Shown: positions 16,926 through 25,852, numbered from the stretch's first letter. The stretch: DNA of 51,855 bases from Streptomyces rubellomurinus (GCF_000961885.1 NZ_JZKH01000056.1:1-51855), one strand, 5' to 3'. The notes: generated from the sequence alone by a model not told the origin. Made by a program: numbers and translations.

Positions 16926-17765
16926 TCAGGCGCCGACGCGGAAGCGGGCGAAGCGCTTGAGGGAGACGCCAGCCTCCTCGAGGACCTTGGCGACGGTCTT
17001 CTTGTTGTCCTTCGCGAAGGCCTGCTCCAGGACGGAGTTCTCCTTGACGAAGCCGGTGACGCGACCCTCGACGATCTTCGGCAGGGCGGCCTCGGGCTTG
17101 CCCTCCTCGCGAGCGGTGGCCTCGGCGACGCGGCGCTCGTTCTCGATGGCCTCGGCCGGGATCTCCTCGCGGGACAGGTACTTCGGCGCGAAGGCGGCGA
17201 TGTGCTGCGCGACGTCCTTGGCGACCTCGGCGTTCTCCTTGTCCAGCTCGACCAGGACGCCGACGGCCGGCGGCAGGTCGGGGCTGGTCTTGTGGAGGTA
17301 GACCGCGACGAAGCCCTCGCCACCGAACTGGGCGAAGCGACGGAAGACGATCTTCTCGCCCAGGGTCGCGTTGGCCTCGTCCACGAACTGCTGGACGGTC
17401 TTGCCGGCCTCGATCTCGGAAGCCAGGGCGGCGTCCAGGTCGGCCGGGGCCGTCTTGGCGACGTGGGCGGCGATCGCGTCGGCGACCTCGACGAAGTTGT
17501 CACCCTTGGCGACGAAGTCGGTCTCGCAGTTCAGCTCGACCAGGACGCCGGACTTCTTGTCCTCGGCGATCAGCGCGGCGACGGCGCCGTTGGAGGCGTC
17601 ACGGCCCTCGCGCTTGGCAACGCCCTTCTGGCCCTTGATGCGCAGGAGCTCGACGGCCTTCTCGACGTTGCCCTCGGCCTCGTCCAGGGCCTTCTTGCAG
17701 TCCATCATGCCGGCGCCGGTGAGCTCACGGAGCTTCTTGACGTCCGCGGCGGTGAAGTTCGCCAT
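16926..17765 (-). CDS. tsf: Translation elongation factor Ts
   Basis: This 279-residue factor exchanges GDP for GTP on EF-Tu. Both family signatures are visible: LRELTGAGMMDCKKAL near the N-terminus and ELNCETDFVAKGDNF around residues 75-90. The ATG at 17765 gives MANFTAADVK; in-frame sequence further upstream is not conserved. It follows rpsB after 129 nt with two strong hairpins between them. Confidence 0.98.
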   Translation of the reverse strand: MANFTAADVKKLRELTGAGMMDCKKALDEAEGNVEKAVELLRIKGQKGVAKREGRDASNGAVAALIAEDKKSGVLVELNCETDFVAKGDNFVEVADAIAAHVAKTAPADLDAALASEIEAGKTVQQFVDEANATLGEKIVFRRFAQFGGEGFVAVYLHKTSPDLPPAVGVLVELDKENAEVAKDVAQHIAAFAPKYLSREEIPAEAIENERRVAEATAREEGKPEAALPKIVEGRVTGFVKENSVLEQAFAKDNKKTVAKVLEEAGVSLKRFARFRVGA

Positions 17766-17807
17766 GGTGTGAATCTCTTCTCGCGTCTCGCGTGTCTGCG
17801 TGGGGAT

Positions 17808-17837
17808 GCGCCGGGACCGTTGGTTCGGTCCCGGCGC
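17808..17837 (-). terminator. Promoter-proximal-to-tsf hairpin in the rpsB-tsf gap
   Basis: A perfect 12-bp stem (17808-17819 with 17826-17837) with a 6-nt loop lies between rpsB and tsf, transcribed from the reverse strand. It probably acts with the neighbouring hairpin as an attenuator. Confidence 0.6.
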
Positions 17838-17843
17838 GGGAGA

Positions 17844-17882
17844 GAGGGGCACCCGCCGGCTTCGTACCGGCCGGTGCCCCTC
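17844..17882 (-). terminator. Attenuator-like hairpin directly after rpsB
   Basis: Arms 17844-17859 and 17867-17882 pair at 15 of 16 positions with a 7-nt loop. It begins 12 nt after the rpsB stop. Partial termination here would make S2 in excess of EF-Ts. Confidence 0.65.
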
Positions 17883-17894
17883 ACCCTTGGTACG

Positions 17895-18737
17895 TCAGGC
17901 CTGCTCGGCCGGAGCCTCGGCGGCCGGGGCCTCGGCGGCGGCGGGGGCCTCCTCGGCCTTCTTCTCGCCCTCGATGAGGTCCTTCTCCCAGTCGGCCAGC
18001 GGCTGGTCGGCGCCCGGCTCGGCCTTGGCGTCGCCCTTGGCGACACCGGCGCGGGCCTTCAGGCCCTCGGCCACGGCGTCGGCGATCACGCGGGTCAGCA
18101 GGGTGACGGAGCGGATCGCGTCGTCGTTGCCCGGGATCTTGTAGTCGACCTCGTCGGGGTCGCAGTTGGTGTCGAGGATGGCGACGACCGGGATGTTGAG
18201 CTTCCGGGCCTCGCCGACCGCGATGTGCTCCTTCTTGGTGTCCACGATCCACACGGCGCTGGGAACGCGCTGCATGTCGCGGATACCGCCGAGGGTCTTC
18301 TCCAGCTTGTCGTGCTCGCGCTGGAGGACCAGGAGCTCCTTCTTGGTGAGGCCGGAGCCGGCCACGTCCGAGAAGTCCAGCTCGCCGAGCTCCTTGAGGC
18401 GCTGCAGACGCTTGTAGACGGTCGAGAAGTTGGTCAGCATGCCGCCGAGCCAGCGCTGGTTCACGTAGGGCATGCCCACGCGGGTGGCCTGCTCGGCGAT
18501 GGCCTCCTGGGCCTGCTTCTTCGTGCCGACGAAGAGGACGCTGCCGCCGTGGGCAACGGTCTCCTTGATGAACTCGAAGGCGCGGTCGATGTAGTTCAGC
18601 GACTGCAGGAGGTCGATGATGTAGATGCCGTTGCGCTCCGTGATGATGAAGCGCTTCATCTTCGGGTTCCAGCGGCGGGTCTGGTGACCGAAGTGGACGC
18701 CGCTCTCCAGCAGCTCCCGCATCGTGACGACGGCCAT
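17895..18737 (-). CDS. rpsB: 30S ribosomal protein S2
   Basis: This 280-residue protein binds the back of the small subunit. Signatures are [20 protein letters not shown] at the N-terminus and [13 protein letters not shown] in the middle. The last about 30 residues are Ala/Glu/Pro-rich ([13 protein letters not shown]), a tail often seen in actinobacterial S2 proteins. ATG at 18737 has GAGGAGCACG just upstream. It is the first gene of the rpsB-tsf unit and is preceded by a 553-bp divergent gap. Confidence 0.98.
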   Translation of the reverse strand: MAVVTMRELLESGVHFGHQTRRWNPKMKRFIITERNGIYIIDLLQSLNYIDRAFEFIKETVAHGGSVLFVGTKKQAQEAIAEQATRVGMPYVNQRWLGGMLTNFSTVYKRLQRLKELGELDFSDVAGSGLTKKELLVLQREHDKLEKTLGGIRDMQRVPSAVWIVDTKKEHIAVGEARKLNIPVVAILDTNCDPDEVDYKIPGNDDAIRSVTLLTRVIADAVAEGLKARAGVAKGDAKAEPGADQPLADWEKDLIEGEKKAEEAPAAAEAPAAEAPAEQA

Positions 18738-19023
18738 GGCCGTGCTCCTCAGGTGTTACGGCCCGGCTGTGGCGTTCCCTCGTGGGGTGGCCGCCCTCGG
18801 CCGGGTCAGTCTCGGTTTGTCCGTGGCAGCCAGGTGACAGCCACGCCTGACGCCCCGAACGTGCCGAGCCGCTACCACCCTCCCGGTCCTGGGACCGTTC
18901 GGGCTCGGGCGGACCGAGCGGCACTCGCACCTGGCGGGGGCTGCGGTCGAACCGTGTCCGTCCACGTCCGTCCACCGGTGGCGGGGCGTGCGAAGTCGAC
19001 CCGGCGGACCGGGTCGCGTGTGA

Positions 19024-19029
19024 AGTGTA
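19024..19029 (-). promoter_or_regulatory. Candidate -10 element of rpsB
   Basis: TACACT on the reverse strand fits the TAnnnT pattern of the main actinobacterial sigma factor. No good -35 is visible at 17-18 bp. Confidence 0.35.
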
Positions 19030-19229
19030 CGGGAAGCGCCGAGGGGCGGGCGACTCCGCGAGCGGCGGAGGGCCCGGGGCGGGCGCGCTCGCGGGGGCGG
19101 AAGGGGCCGCGATCGGGCCCGGCGTCTCCCGGCGGTATGCCGCCGGGACTCCCCGCGTATGCCGTTTCTACACCGGATGGCGGCGTCCGTACACCCGTTG
19201 GGGGGACGGGCGCGGGGCGGGGAGGCGGT

Positions 19230-19238
19230 TTGTCCACA
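19230..19238 (+). promoter_or_regulatory. DnaA-box-like 9-mer
   Basis: TTGTCCACA equals the preferred Streptomyces DnaA box. It stands alone, 53 nt before the M23 peptidase start. A single site does not make an origin. Confidence 0.4.
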
Positions 19239-19290
19239 GGAATCCGGAAGTGGGTGGAGCGGGGGGCGGGGGCGCGGTGAGCCTGGGCGC

Positions 19291-20850
19291 ATGACTGTTC
19301 GTGCAGGGATGGTGCTGGTGGTCCTGCTGCTGCTCGCGCGGTCCGGGACGGCCGGGGAGCCGGGGGTCTCCCCGATGGGCTCTGCCGCCAGGGGTTCTGT
19401 CGCAGGGGGTTCTTTCGCAGGGGGTTCTTTCGCAGGGGGTTCTTTCGCAGGGGGTTCCGCCGCAAAGGGTTCTGCCGCGGGGGGCCGTGTGGTCGTGGCG
19501 GGCCGTGTCGCGGGCACGGCGGGCGGCGGGGGCGGGCGGGCCTGGCCGGTGGGCGGGCCCGGCAGCGTGCTGGGGCGCTTCGAACCGCCGCCGAAGCCCT
19601 GGTCCGCCGGCCACCGCGGGGTGGACCTGGCCGCCGCGCCGGGCGCGCCGGTCCGCGCGGCCGCGGGCGGAGTCGTCGCGTTCTCGGGGCTGGTGGCGGG
19701 GCGCCCGGTGGTGACCGTCACCCACCCGGGCTCCGGCAGTCCCCCGCTCCGGACCACCTACCTGCCCGTGCTGGGCGCCGTACCGGTCGGCACGGCCGTG
19801 GCCGCCGGGCAGCCGATCGGGCTCCTCGCCCCGGACGGCCGGCACTGCGCCGGACGGGACTGCCTGCACTGGGGGCTGCTGCGCGGGGGCCGCTACCTCG
19901 ACCCGCTGGCCCTGTTCGGGACGGGCGCGGCACGGCTGCTGCCGCTGGGCGGTCCGGGTGGGGCGGACAGCGGGGTGGGCGGAGTGGGCGGAATGAGCGG
20001 GGTGGGCGGCTCAGGGCCGGTCGAGGCCGTGCAGAGCCAGGGCGACGGCGGCATCGGCGATCGCCTCGGGGCGCTCGACCAGGCATCCGGGCCGGCTCCC
20101 GCCGGCCGTCTGCTCGACCTGACGGACGGCCGCCTCCACGATCCCCTGCAGCAGCGCCGCGGCCAGCCGGGGCCGCTCGTGGCCCAGGTCCTCCAGCGCC
20201 TGGACGACCAGCCCGACCAGCTTCCCGTGCGCCGCGCGGATCCGCTCGCGCGCCGCCTCGTCGAGCTCCAGGGCCGAGATCGCCACGACCGCCCGGTGCC
20301 GCGGGTCGGCGGCCAGCGCCAACTGGCCCCGGACGTACGCCTCGATCCGCTCGGCCGCGGTGTCACAACTGCCCATGCCGGCCTCGATCTCGGCCGCCCA
20401 GAGCGGGAAGTCCACCTCGCACAGCGCCTCGACCACGGCGGCGCGGGAACGGAAGTACTCGTAGACCGAGGAACGCGCCAGCCCGGTGCGCGCCGCGAGG
20501 GCCGGGAAGGTCAGGGCCTCCCTGCCGCCCTCGGTGAGCAGGGTGCGGGCGGCGTCGAGGAGGGCTGCCCGCTGCAGCTGGCGATGCTCGGCCACCGTGG
20601 CCGCTCGGATCTTGGGCACGCACCCACTGTACGGAGCCCTACCTCCGGCCGGTACGGTGCCGCGCAATCGAAGGACGGAGGGGCCCGGCGGGCCGCCCCG
20701 GCGTACCGGGCGAGGGGCCGGGCGCCGCCGGAACCGGGCGCTACCGGACGTCCGACAGCTTGGCCCGCAGTTGCAGCACGGACTTGGTGTGGATCTGGCT
20801 CACCCGGCTCTCCGTCACGCCGAGCACCTGGCCGATCTCGGCGAGGGTGA
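19291..20850 (+). CDS. M23 family peptidase-like exported protein, open frame without expected stop
   Basis: The first about 218 residues form a secreted LytM/M23 peptidase-like protein. They contain a signal peptide ([20 protein letters not shown]), a GSxAG repeat region (residues 35-64), then the M23 core with [11 protein letters not shown] (His 108, Asp 112) and [16 protein letters not shown] (His 193). The second metal-site motif has Cys where HxH is expected, which occurs in some actinobacterial members. Similarity should end near [14 protein letters not shown], at about 19945. The frame has no stop there and continues to 20850, for 519 codons in total, through the antisense of the TetR gene and the end of whiG. 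A TGA in another frame at 19994-19996 would give a normal end, so a one-base indel in the G-rich stretch is likely. The coordinates give the frame as it stands. Confidence 0.6.
   Translation: MTVRAGMVLVVLLLLARSGTAGEPGVSPMGSAARGSVAGGSFAGGSFAGGSFAGGSAAKGSAAGGRVVVAGRVAGTAGGGGGRAWPVGGPGSVLGRFEPPPKPWSAGHRGVDLAAAPGAPVRAAAGGVVAFSGLVAGRPVVTVTHPGSGSPPLRTTYLPVLGAVPVGTAVAAGQPIGLLAPDGRHCAGRDCLHWGLLRGGRYLDPLALFGTGAARLLPLGGPGGADSGVGGVGGMSGVGGSGPVEAVQSQGDGGIGDRLGALDQASGPAPAGRLLDLTDGRLHDPLQQRRGQPGPLVAQVLQRLDDQPDQLPVRRADPLARRLVELQGRDRHDRPVPRVGGQRQLAPDVRLDPLGRGVTTAHAGLDLGRPEREVHLAQRLDHGGAGTEVLVDRGTRQPGARREGREGQGLPAALGEQGAGGVEEGCPLQLAMLGHRGRSDLGHAPTVRSPTSGRYGAAQSKDGGARRAAPAYRARGRAPPEPGATGRPTAWPAVAARTWCGSGSPGSPSRRAPGRSRRG
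19393..19482 (+). repeat. 15-bp tandem repeat encoding GSxAG units
   Basis: Six copies of a 15-bp unit (three central copies identical, GGTTCTTTCGCAGGG) encode the peptides [10 protein letters not shown] three times, GSAAK and GSAAG. The array lies between the signal peptide and the peptidase core and probably forms a flexible linker of variable length. Confidence 0.9.
20011..20619 (-). CDS. TetR family transcriptional regulator
   Basis: This 202-residue protein has a TetR-type helix-turn-helix at about residues 18-60 ([19 protein letters not shown], then [14 protein letters not shown]) and an all-helical ligand domain. I chose GTG at 20619, giving [14 protein letters not shown], with TACAGT ending 6 nt upstream and no Shine-Dalgarno sequence, consistent with a leaderless mRNA; an ATG at 20667 would add 16 residues. 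It lies between whiG and the M23 gene. The ligand and targets are unknown. Confidence 0.88.
   Translation of the reverse strand: MPKIRAATVAEHRQLQRAALLDAARTLLTEGGREALTFPALAARTGLARSSVYEYFRSRAAVVEALCEVDFPLWAAEIEAGMGSCDTAAERIEAYVRGQLALAADPRHRAVVAISALELDEAARERIRAAHGKLVGLVVQALEDLGHERPRLAAALLQGIVEAAVRQVEQTAGGSRPGCLVERPEAIADAAVALALHGLDRP
20626..20631 (-). promoter_or_regulatory. -10 hexamer for a leaderless TetR mRNA
   Basis: TACAGT on the reverse strand ends 6 nt before the GTG at 20619. No ribosome binding site is present. Confidence 0.45.
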
Positions 20851-21985
20851 GGCCCTCGTAGTAGTAGAGCGTCACCACCGTCTTCTCCCGTTCGGGGAGG
20901 GTGTTCACCGCCTGGGCCAGCAGCCGGCGCAGCTCGCGGTCCTCCGCCACCTCGACCGGGTTGTCGGCACCGTGGTCCTCCAGGGTGTCCATCAGGCTGA
21001 GCCGGTCGCCGCCCTCCCCCACCGGATGCAGCAGCTCGTCCAGGGCCACCACGTTGGCCAGCGACAGCTGGCTGAAGATGGCGTGCAGGTCCTCGATCGC
21101 GATGCCCATCTCGGCCGCGACCTCGGGATCGTGCGGCGTTCGGCGCAGCCGGGCCTCCAGGGTGGCGTACGTCCGCTCGACGGCCTTGGCCTTCTGCCGG
21201 ACGGAGCGCGGGATCCAGTCCAGCGCCCGCAGCTCGTCGATGATCGCGCCGCGGATCCGGCTGATCGCGTAGGTCTCGAACTTGATGGCCCGGTCGACGT
21301 CGAACTTCTCGATCGCGTCGATGAGTCCGAAGACGCCGGAGGAGACGAAGTCGGCCTGCTCGACGTTGGCCGGCAGGCCGACCCCGACCCGGCCCGCCAC
21401 GTACTTGACGAGCGGTGAGTAGTGCAGGATCAGCTGTTCGCGCAGGCGCGGGTCGCCGGTCGCCTTGTAGGCGCGCCAGAGTTCTTCGAGCGCGCTGCGG
21501 CCCTGGGCCGCGGGCTCGACCGCCTCGGGCGCGGCCGCCTCGGGCGCAGCGGTCCGGGGCACCGCCGCCTCGGGTCCGGCCCCGCCCGGCGCACGCCCAC
21601 CCGGCTCGCGCCCGGTGGGCGTGCGGGCACCGGTCCGCTGCGCCCCCGGCGCCCCCGGTACCCGCGGCGCCCGTTCCCGCCGGGGCGGGGAGACCGGCGG
21701 AGGGGCCGCGTCGGGCGCCGGCGCGTCGCCGGTCGGGTGGGGCGCGCCCGCGGCGGCCGCGCCCTCCACGGCCGCGTGGCCGGCGGCGGCACCCTCACCG
21801 GCCGCGCCGTCCGCGTCCGCAGGCTGGCCTGGCACCGCCGCCGGCCGGCCGCCCTGGCGCGACAGGCCTCCCATCGTCCCCGTCTGCTTCGACGGGAACT
21901 CGGTCACGGGGCGCCGATCGGTCCTCGGCCCTCCCGAGGACCGGGCGCCACCGGTCACTCTGTGGCCGGGAATGTGTGTGGGCAT
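20741..21985 (-). CDS. whiG: RNA polymerase sigma factor WhiG
   Basis: WhiG directs early sporulation genes in aerial hyphae; it belongs to the FliA-type sigma factors and is held by an anti-sigma factor with c-di-GMP. From about residue 165 the match is strong: [20 protein letters not shown] and [20 protein letters not shown] (region 2), [20 protein letters not shown], and region 4 with [20 protein letters not shown]. The N-terminal about 160 residues are Ala/Pro/Gly-rich, much longer than the about 30 known in S. coelicolor WhiG. The start is uncertain: ATG at 21985 (MPTHIPGH, resembling the known MPQH start) is my choice; ATG at 21874 has a better GGGGA upstream and would give 377 residues. 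Confidence 0.93.
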   Translation of the reverse strand: MPTHIPGHRVTGGARSSGGPRTDRRPVTEFPSKQTGTMGGLSRQGGRPAAVPGQPADADGAAGEGAAAGHAAVEGAAAAGAPHPTGDAPAPDAAPPPVSPPRRERAPRVPGAPGAQRTGARTPTGREPGGRAPGGAGPEAAVPRTAAPEAAAPEAVEPAAQGRSALEELWRAYKATGDPRLREQLILHYSPLVKYVAGRVGVGLPANVEQADFVSSGVFGLIDAIEKFDVDRAIKFETYAISRIRGAIIDELRALDWIPRSVRQKAKAVERTYATLEARLRRTPHDPEVAAEMGIAIEDLHAIFSQLSLANVVALDELLHPVGEGGDRLSLMDTLEDHGADNPVEVAEDRELRRLLAQAVNTLPEREKTVVTLYYYEGLTLAEIGQVLGVTESRVSQIHTKSVLQLRAKLSDVR

Positions 21986-22237
21986 GCGTAGGTCTGCGCC
22001 GTTCTGCCGGGTCATGTGCTGATAGGGAAGGCAGGTGGAGCGTAGCGTGACCGACTCGATGCAAAGCGCTACCGCCACTCGGTCGTCCCCCGATCCGGTG
22101 GCGTTCGCCCGCCGGAACCGGGCACCCGATCGGAAGAACCGGATCAGCAGGTCAGCCGCGCGATATCGCTCGGACAACCCGTGGCGGTCCGCCGTCCTGA
22201 GCCGCCCTCCGTTCTGGTCCGTCCTCCGCTCCCGCGA

Positions 22238-23413
22238 TCACCTCCTCCGCACCACGCGCCAGTGCGCGCCGTGCCGCTCCACGAAGCCGAGCGAGCCCAA
22301 CTCGTAGAGCTTCTGCAGCACTTCGTCCGGCGGCAGGCCGGACTGCCGGGCCAGCCGCTCGATCGGCGCGCCCTCGGCCGTTGCCGGGACGGCCTCCAGG
22401 ACCCGGGCCACCCCCGGCTCCAGCAGGTCCCGGGGCAGCACCGGGCCGGCCTGCTGCGGCGCCAGGTCGTCCCCGATCGCCCCGATCAGCTCGGTGACCT
22501 CGGCCGCGTCGGTGACCAGGGTGGCCCCGCTGCGGATCAGGGCGTGCACCCCGGACGAGAGCTCCGAGGTCACCGGGCCGGCCACGCCCATGGTGTGGCG
22601 GTTGAGGTCGCGTGCCCGTCTCGCCGTGCTCAGGGCGCCGCTGCGCATCGCCGCCTCCACCACCACGGTGCCCCGGGTGAGCGCCGCGATGACCCGGTTG
22701 CGCAGGACGAAGCGGAACCGGTTGGGGTGTTCGCCGGGCGGGAGCTCGCTGACCAGCAGGCCCTGGACGCCGATCCGCCGGATCAGTTCGGCGTTCCCCT
22801 TGGGGTAGGCCACGTCGACCCCGCAGGCCAGCACGGCGACGGTCGTCCCGCCCACCGCGAGCGCCCCGCGGTGCGCGGCCGCGTCGATCCCGTAGGCGGC
22901 GCCGGAGACCACCACCCAACCGCGCTCGGCCAGTTCGGCCGACAGTTCGCCCGCGACGTGGGCGCCGTACGCGGTGCAGGCCCGGGAGCCGACCACCGCC
23001 ACCGAGCGGAGCGCCAGCAGCCGCAGCGAGCCGGTGCCGGTCGTCCACAGCCCGATCGGGCGTCCGTCGCCCAGGTCGTCCAGTTGACTGGGCCACTCCG
23101 TGTCCCCCGGAATGATGAAGCGCCCACCCGCGTCCTGTACCCGTTTCAGGTCGTCGGCCGGGTCCGGCCCGGGGAGCCGTGCCTGGTAACCGGCGAGCCG
23201 GGCGGGGTCCAGCCCGGGGTGTGCGGGGACGGTGCCGTCCCGGATCGCCCGCACGACCTCGGTCGCGGGGAGCCGGCCGAGCCAGCGGCCGACCACCGCG
23301 TCCCCCGGCTCGCTGACCCGGTTGAGCAGGGCCCGGGCCAGGCGCTCCGGCTCGGGTTCGACCGCCGTCCGGTCCGTGCCGGGCGGTCGGGGGTTCCTCA
23401 GCGACTGGTTCAC
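22238..23413 (-). CDS. dprA: DNA-processing protein DprA
   Basis: This 391-residue protein binds incoming single-stranded DNA and loads RecA. The Rossmann-like core has GSRACTAYGAHVAGELS and VVSGAAYGIDAAAHRGAL (about residues 145-195), and the C-terminus carries a winged-helix-like domain (IERLARQSGLPPDEVLQKLY). GTG at 23413 overlaps the comM stop by four bases (GTGA), so it is the last gene of a yraN-comM-dprA operon. Streptomyces is not known as naturally competent, so a role in recombination or conjugation is plausible. Confidence 0.96.
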   Translation of the reverse strand: MNQSLRNPRPPGTDRTAVEPEPERLARALLNRVSEPGDAVVGRWLGRLPATEVVRAIRDGTVPAHPGLDPARLAGYQARLPGPDPADDLKRVQDAGGRFIIPGDTEWPSQLDDLGDGRPIGLWTTGTGSLRLLALRSVAVVGSRACTAYGAHVAGELSAELAERGWVVVSGAAYGIDAAAHRGALAVGGTTVAVLACGVDVAYPKGNAELIRRIGVQGLLVSELPPGEHPNRFRFVLRNRVIAALTRGTVVVEAAMRSGALSTARRARDLNRHTMGVAGPVTSELSSGVHALIRSGATLVTDAAEVTELIGAIGDDLAPQQAGPVLPRDLLEPGVARVLEAVPATAEGAPIERLARQSGLPPDEVLQKLYELGSLGFVERHGAHWRVVRRR

Positions 23414-25125
23414 GTCTCACCGCTTCCGTTGTCGTCGATCGTTCGTCGGCGGTCGCGGGCACCGGCCCGGCCGTCGTTCGGGCCGCCGCGCTGGCCGGGG
23501 ATGCCGCCGAGCCGGCCGAAGACCCGCTCGGTCAGCGGGAGGGCGCCCTGCTCCACGCCGGTGCGCAGGACCAGGGCGGTGCGCACGTCCCGCTGGTCCG
23601 GTCGGTCGCGGCCGGCGAGGTCGGCGACCGTCCAGGCCACCCGGAGCACCCGGTCCAGCCCCCGGGCGGTGAGCAGCCCCCGCTCCAGCTGGCGGGCGAC
23701 GTCGTTGAGCGCGTCCGACGCGAGCTGCCACCGGGTGCGCAGCTCGTGGCCCGGCACCTCCGCGTTGGTCCGCCACGGGGTGTTGGCCAGCCGGTCCGCC
23801 GCCCGCTCCCGGGCGGCCAGCACCCGGGCCGCCACGGTCTCGGTGCTCTCCGCCGAGGCATCCCGCTCCATGAGTTCGGCCCTGGTCACCGGGGCGACCT
23901 GGACCTGGAGGTCGACCCGGTCCAACAGCGGCCCGGAGAGCCGCCCTTGGTAGCGGCTGACCATCACCGGGGTGCACTCGCAGCCCTCGCCCCGCCGCGA
24001 GTACCGGCCGCAGGGGCAGGGGTTGGCCGCCAGGCAGAGGAGGAAGCGTGCCGGGAGCCGGAGCGATCCGGCCGAACGGGCGACCACCACCTCGCCCGAC
24101 TCCAGCGGCTGGCGCAGCGCGTCCAGCACCCGAACGGGGAACTCGGGCGCCTCGTCCAGGAAGAGCACGCCCCGGTGGGCCAGCGAGACCGCACCCGGTC
24201 TCGGCAGGCCGCTTCCGCCGCCGACGATCGCGGGCATCGTGGCGGAGTGGTGCGGGGCGCAGTAGGGCGCGGTGTCGATCAGCGGTCGCCCGGCCGGGAG
24301 CAGGCCCGCCACCGAGTGCACGGCGGTGACCTCCAGTGCCTCCTTCTGGGTCAGCGGCGGGAGCAGTGCGGGCAGCCGCTCCGCCAGCATCGTCTTGCCC
24401 GCGCCGGGCGGGCCCTTCAGGTACAGGTGGTGTCCGCCGGCGGCGGCGATCTCCAGGGCGCGCCGGGCCTCGTACTGGCCGGCCACGTCGGCCATGTCGA
24501 GGTGGGCCCGGTCCGCGGGCAGGCCGCGGACGCTCGCGCTGGGCAGCATCAGCCCGGCCATCAGCGGGTCCGGCCGACCGCTGATCGGATCGGGCGGTTC
24601 CTCCGGCACGGGCATCCCGGTCAGGATCGCGACCAGTTCGCGCAGGCTGCGGACGCCGATCACCGACACTCCGGGGACGAGCGAGGCCTCGGGCGCCGTC
24701 TGCTCGGCGACCACCACCCGCTCGTACCCGGCGTCGGCCGCGGCCAGCACCGAGGGCAGCACCCCGCGGACGGGCCGCACCCGGCCGTCCAGCCCCAGCT
24801 CGCCGATGAGCAGCAGGTCGGCGATGGAGGCCGGCTCCAGCCGCTCGGCGGCGGCCAGCACGGCGCAGGCCACCGCGAGGTCGAAGCCGCTGCCGCTCTT
24901 GGGCACCGAGGCGGGGCTCAGCCCGACCGTCAACTTGCGCTGCGGCCAGGCCTCCCCGCTGTTGCAGACGGCGGCACGGACGCGGTCGCGGGCCTCGGTG
25001 AGGGCCTTGTCGGGCAGGCCGACCAGGGTGAACGCGGCCACCCCGGGCTCCAGATCGGCCTGGACCTCGACGACCACGCCGTCGACCCCGACGAGGGCGA
25101 CGGAACAGGTGCGGGCGAAGGCCAT
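23410..25125 (-). CDS. comM: YifB/ComM family Mg-chelatase-like AAA ATPase
   Basis: This 571-residue hexameric helicase-like ATPase promotes branch migration during recombination in competent bacteria. The N-terminal S5/Lon-like domain (about 1-180) starts with CSVALVGVDGVVVEVQADLE; the AAA core has Walker A GPPGAGKTMLAERLP and Walker B GVLFLDEAPEF; a Cys cluster CPCGRYSRRGEGCEC is typical. ATG at 25125 lies 1 nt after the yraN stop (TGAGATG). The last about 30 residues are variable. Confidence 0.95.
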   Translation of the reverse strand: MAFARTCSVALVGVDGVVVEVQADLEPGVAAFTLVGLPDKALTEARDRVRAAVCNSGEAWPQRKLTVGLSPASVPKSGSGFDLAVACAVLAAAERLEPASIADLLLIGELGLDGRVRPVRGVLPSVLAAADAGYERVVVAEQTAPEASLVPGVSVIGVRSLRELVAILTGMPVPEEPPDPISGRPDPLMAGLMLPSASVRGLPADRAHLDMADVAGQYEARRALEIAAAGGHHLYLKGPPGAGKTMLAERLPALLPPLTQKEALEVTAVHSVAGLLPAGRPLIDTAPYCAPHHSATMPAIVGGGSGLPRPGAVSLAHRGVLFLDEAPEFPVRVLDALRQPLESGEVVVARSAGSLRLPARFLLCLAANPCPCGRYSRRGEGCECTPVMVSRYQGRLSGPLLDRVDLQVQVAPVTRAELMERDASAESTETVAARVLAARERAADRLANTPWRTNAEVPGHELRTRWQLASDALNDVARQLERGLLTARGLDRVLRVAWTVADLAGRDRPDQRDVRTALVLRTGVEQGALPLTERVFGRLGGIPGQRGGPNDGRAGARDRRRTIDDNGSGET

Positions 25126-25126
25126 C

Positions 25127-25684
25127 TCAGACCACCCCCCGCAGGTGGTCGACCAGGGCCGCACCCCGCGCCCGGTTGACGACCGCCACCAGGTCGATCC
25201 GCACGCCCCCGGGCGGTGCGGGCGGCCACTGCGGATCGGCCGGCCCGGGCTCGTACCCGGGCCCGGCGAGCCGGGCGAAGTGGTCGGGCCAGCGCTCGGC
25301 CAGCCAGCGCTCGGCGAGGCGCCGCAGCCGGGCCGCCTTGGCCCGGTCGATGGCCTCGCTGGGCTGTTGGAAGCCCCGCTCGGAGCGGGTCTTCACCTCG
25401 CAGACCGCGACCGTGTCGCCGTCGAGGGCGACGATGTCCAGCTCGCCCTCGGCGCAGCGCCAGTTGCGGTCCAGGATGCGGAGCCCGGCCTCGGTGAGGC
25501 GGCGGGCGGCGACCCGCTCGCCGTAGCGGCCGAGCCCGTTGTTGGTGCTGCGGCCCGGGGCCCCTCGGGGGCTCCCGGCGCTCGTGGCGCGATCCGGCCC
25601 GGCCTGCTCCCGTACGGCCCGGCCCGGTTCGCGGACGTCCTGCGTGACGGTGTTCCGCGTGTTCTGCACGACGGTGTGCTGCAT
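25127..25684 (-). CDS. YraN family (UPF0102) endonuclease-fold protein
   Basis: This 185-residue protein has the YraN nuclease-like core: [20 protein letters not shown], then [20 protein letters not shown] followed by KTRS, with the Glu, Asp and Glu-x-Lys residues of the restriction endonuclease fold. The first about 50 residues are polar and variable. I chose ATG at 25684 because GGAGG lies 8 nt upstream. It begins the yraN-comM-dprA operon with nearly overlapping genes. Its cellular role is not established in the family. Confidence 0.92.
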   Translation of the reverse strand: MQHTVVQNTRNTVTQDVREPGRAVREQAGPDRATSAGSPRGAPGRSTNNGLGRYGERVAARRLTEAGLRILDRNWRCAEGELDIVALDGDTVAVCEVKTRSERGFQQPSEAIDRAKAARLRRLAERWLAERWPDHFARLAGPGYEPGPADPQWPPAPPGGVRIDLVAVVNRARGAALVDHLRGVV

Positions 25685-25749
25685 GGTGACCACCTCCGCC
25701 GAGGAGGCTGCACCGTCGCGCACGATCAGGCCGGGGAATTTCGCTCCCC

Positions 25750-25775
25750 TGTGGATAACTCGGGCCTGTGGAAAA
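25750..25775 (-). promoter_or_regulatory. Pair of DnaA-box-like 9-mers
   Basis: On the reverse strand TTATCCACA (25750-25758) and TTTTCCACA (25767-25775) are 17 nt apart in the same orientation. They lie 65-90 nt upstream of the yraN start, in its likely promoter region. The first matches the E. coli consensus exactly. Confidence 0.45.
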
Positions 25776-25852
25776 CCTCTGTCACCCTCAGGAGTGAGAA
25801 GCCCCGTTCACGCGAAATTCGGCTGGACAACGCGGGCCCGAGTCGTTCAACG

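Larger units (their letters stand above)
18738..19290. other. Divergent intergenic region rpsB / M23 peptidase
   Basis: The 553-bp gap has no supported gene. On the reverse strand TACACT (19024-19029) is a possible -10 for rpsB, implying a leader of about 280 nt. An 8-bp stem with a 4-nt loop (18997-19016) lies just downstream of it. A perfect TTGTCCACA 9-mer is at 19230-19238. Confidence 0.7.

Noticed and set aside
19393..19482. CRISPR-like array
   Set aside because: Repeats are directly adjacent, 15 bp long, in frame and without spacers; they encode a peptide linker.
25740..25780. Replication origin
   Set aside because: Only two DnaA-like boxes are present, and there is no dnaA/dnaN neighbourhood or AT-rich unwinding region.
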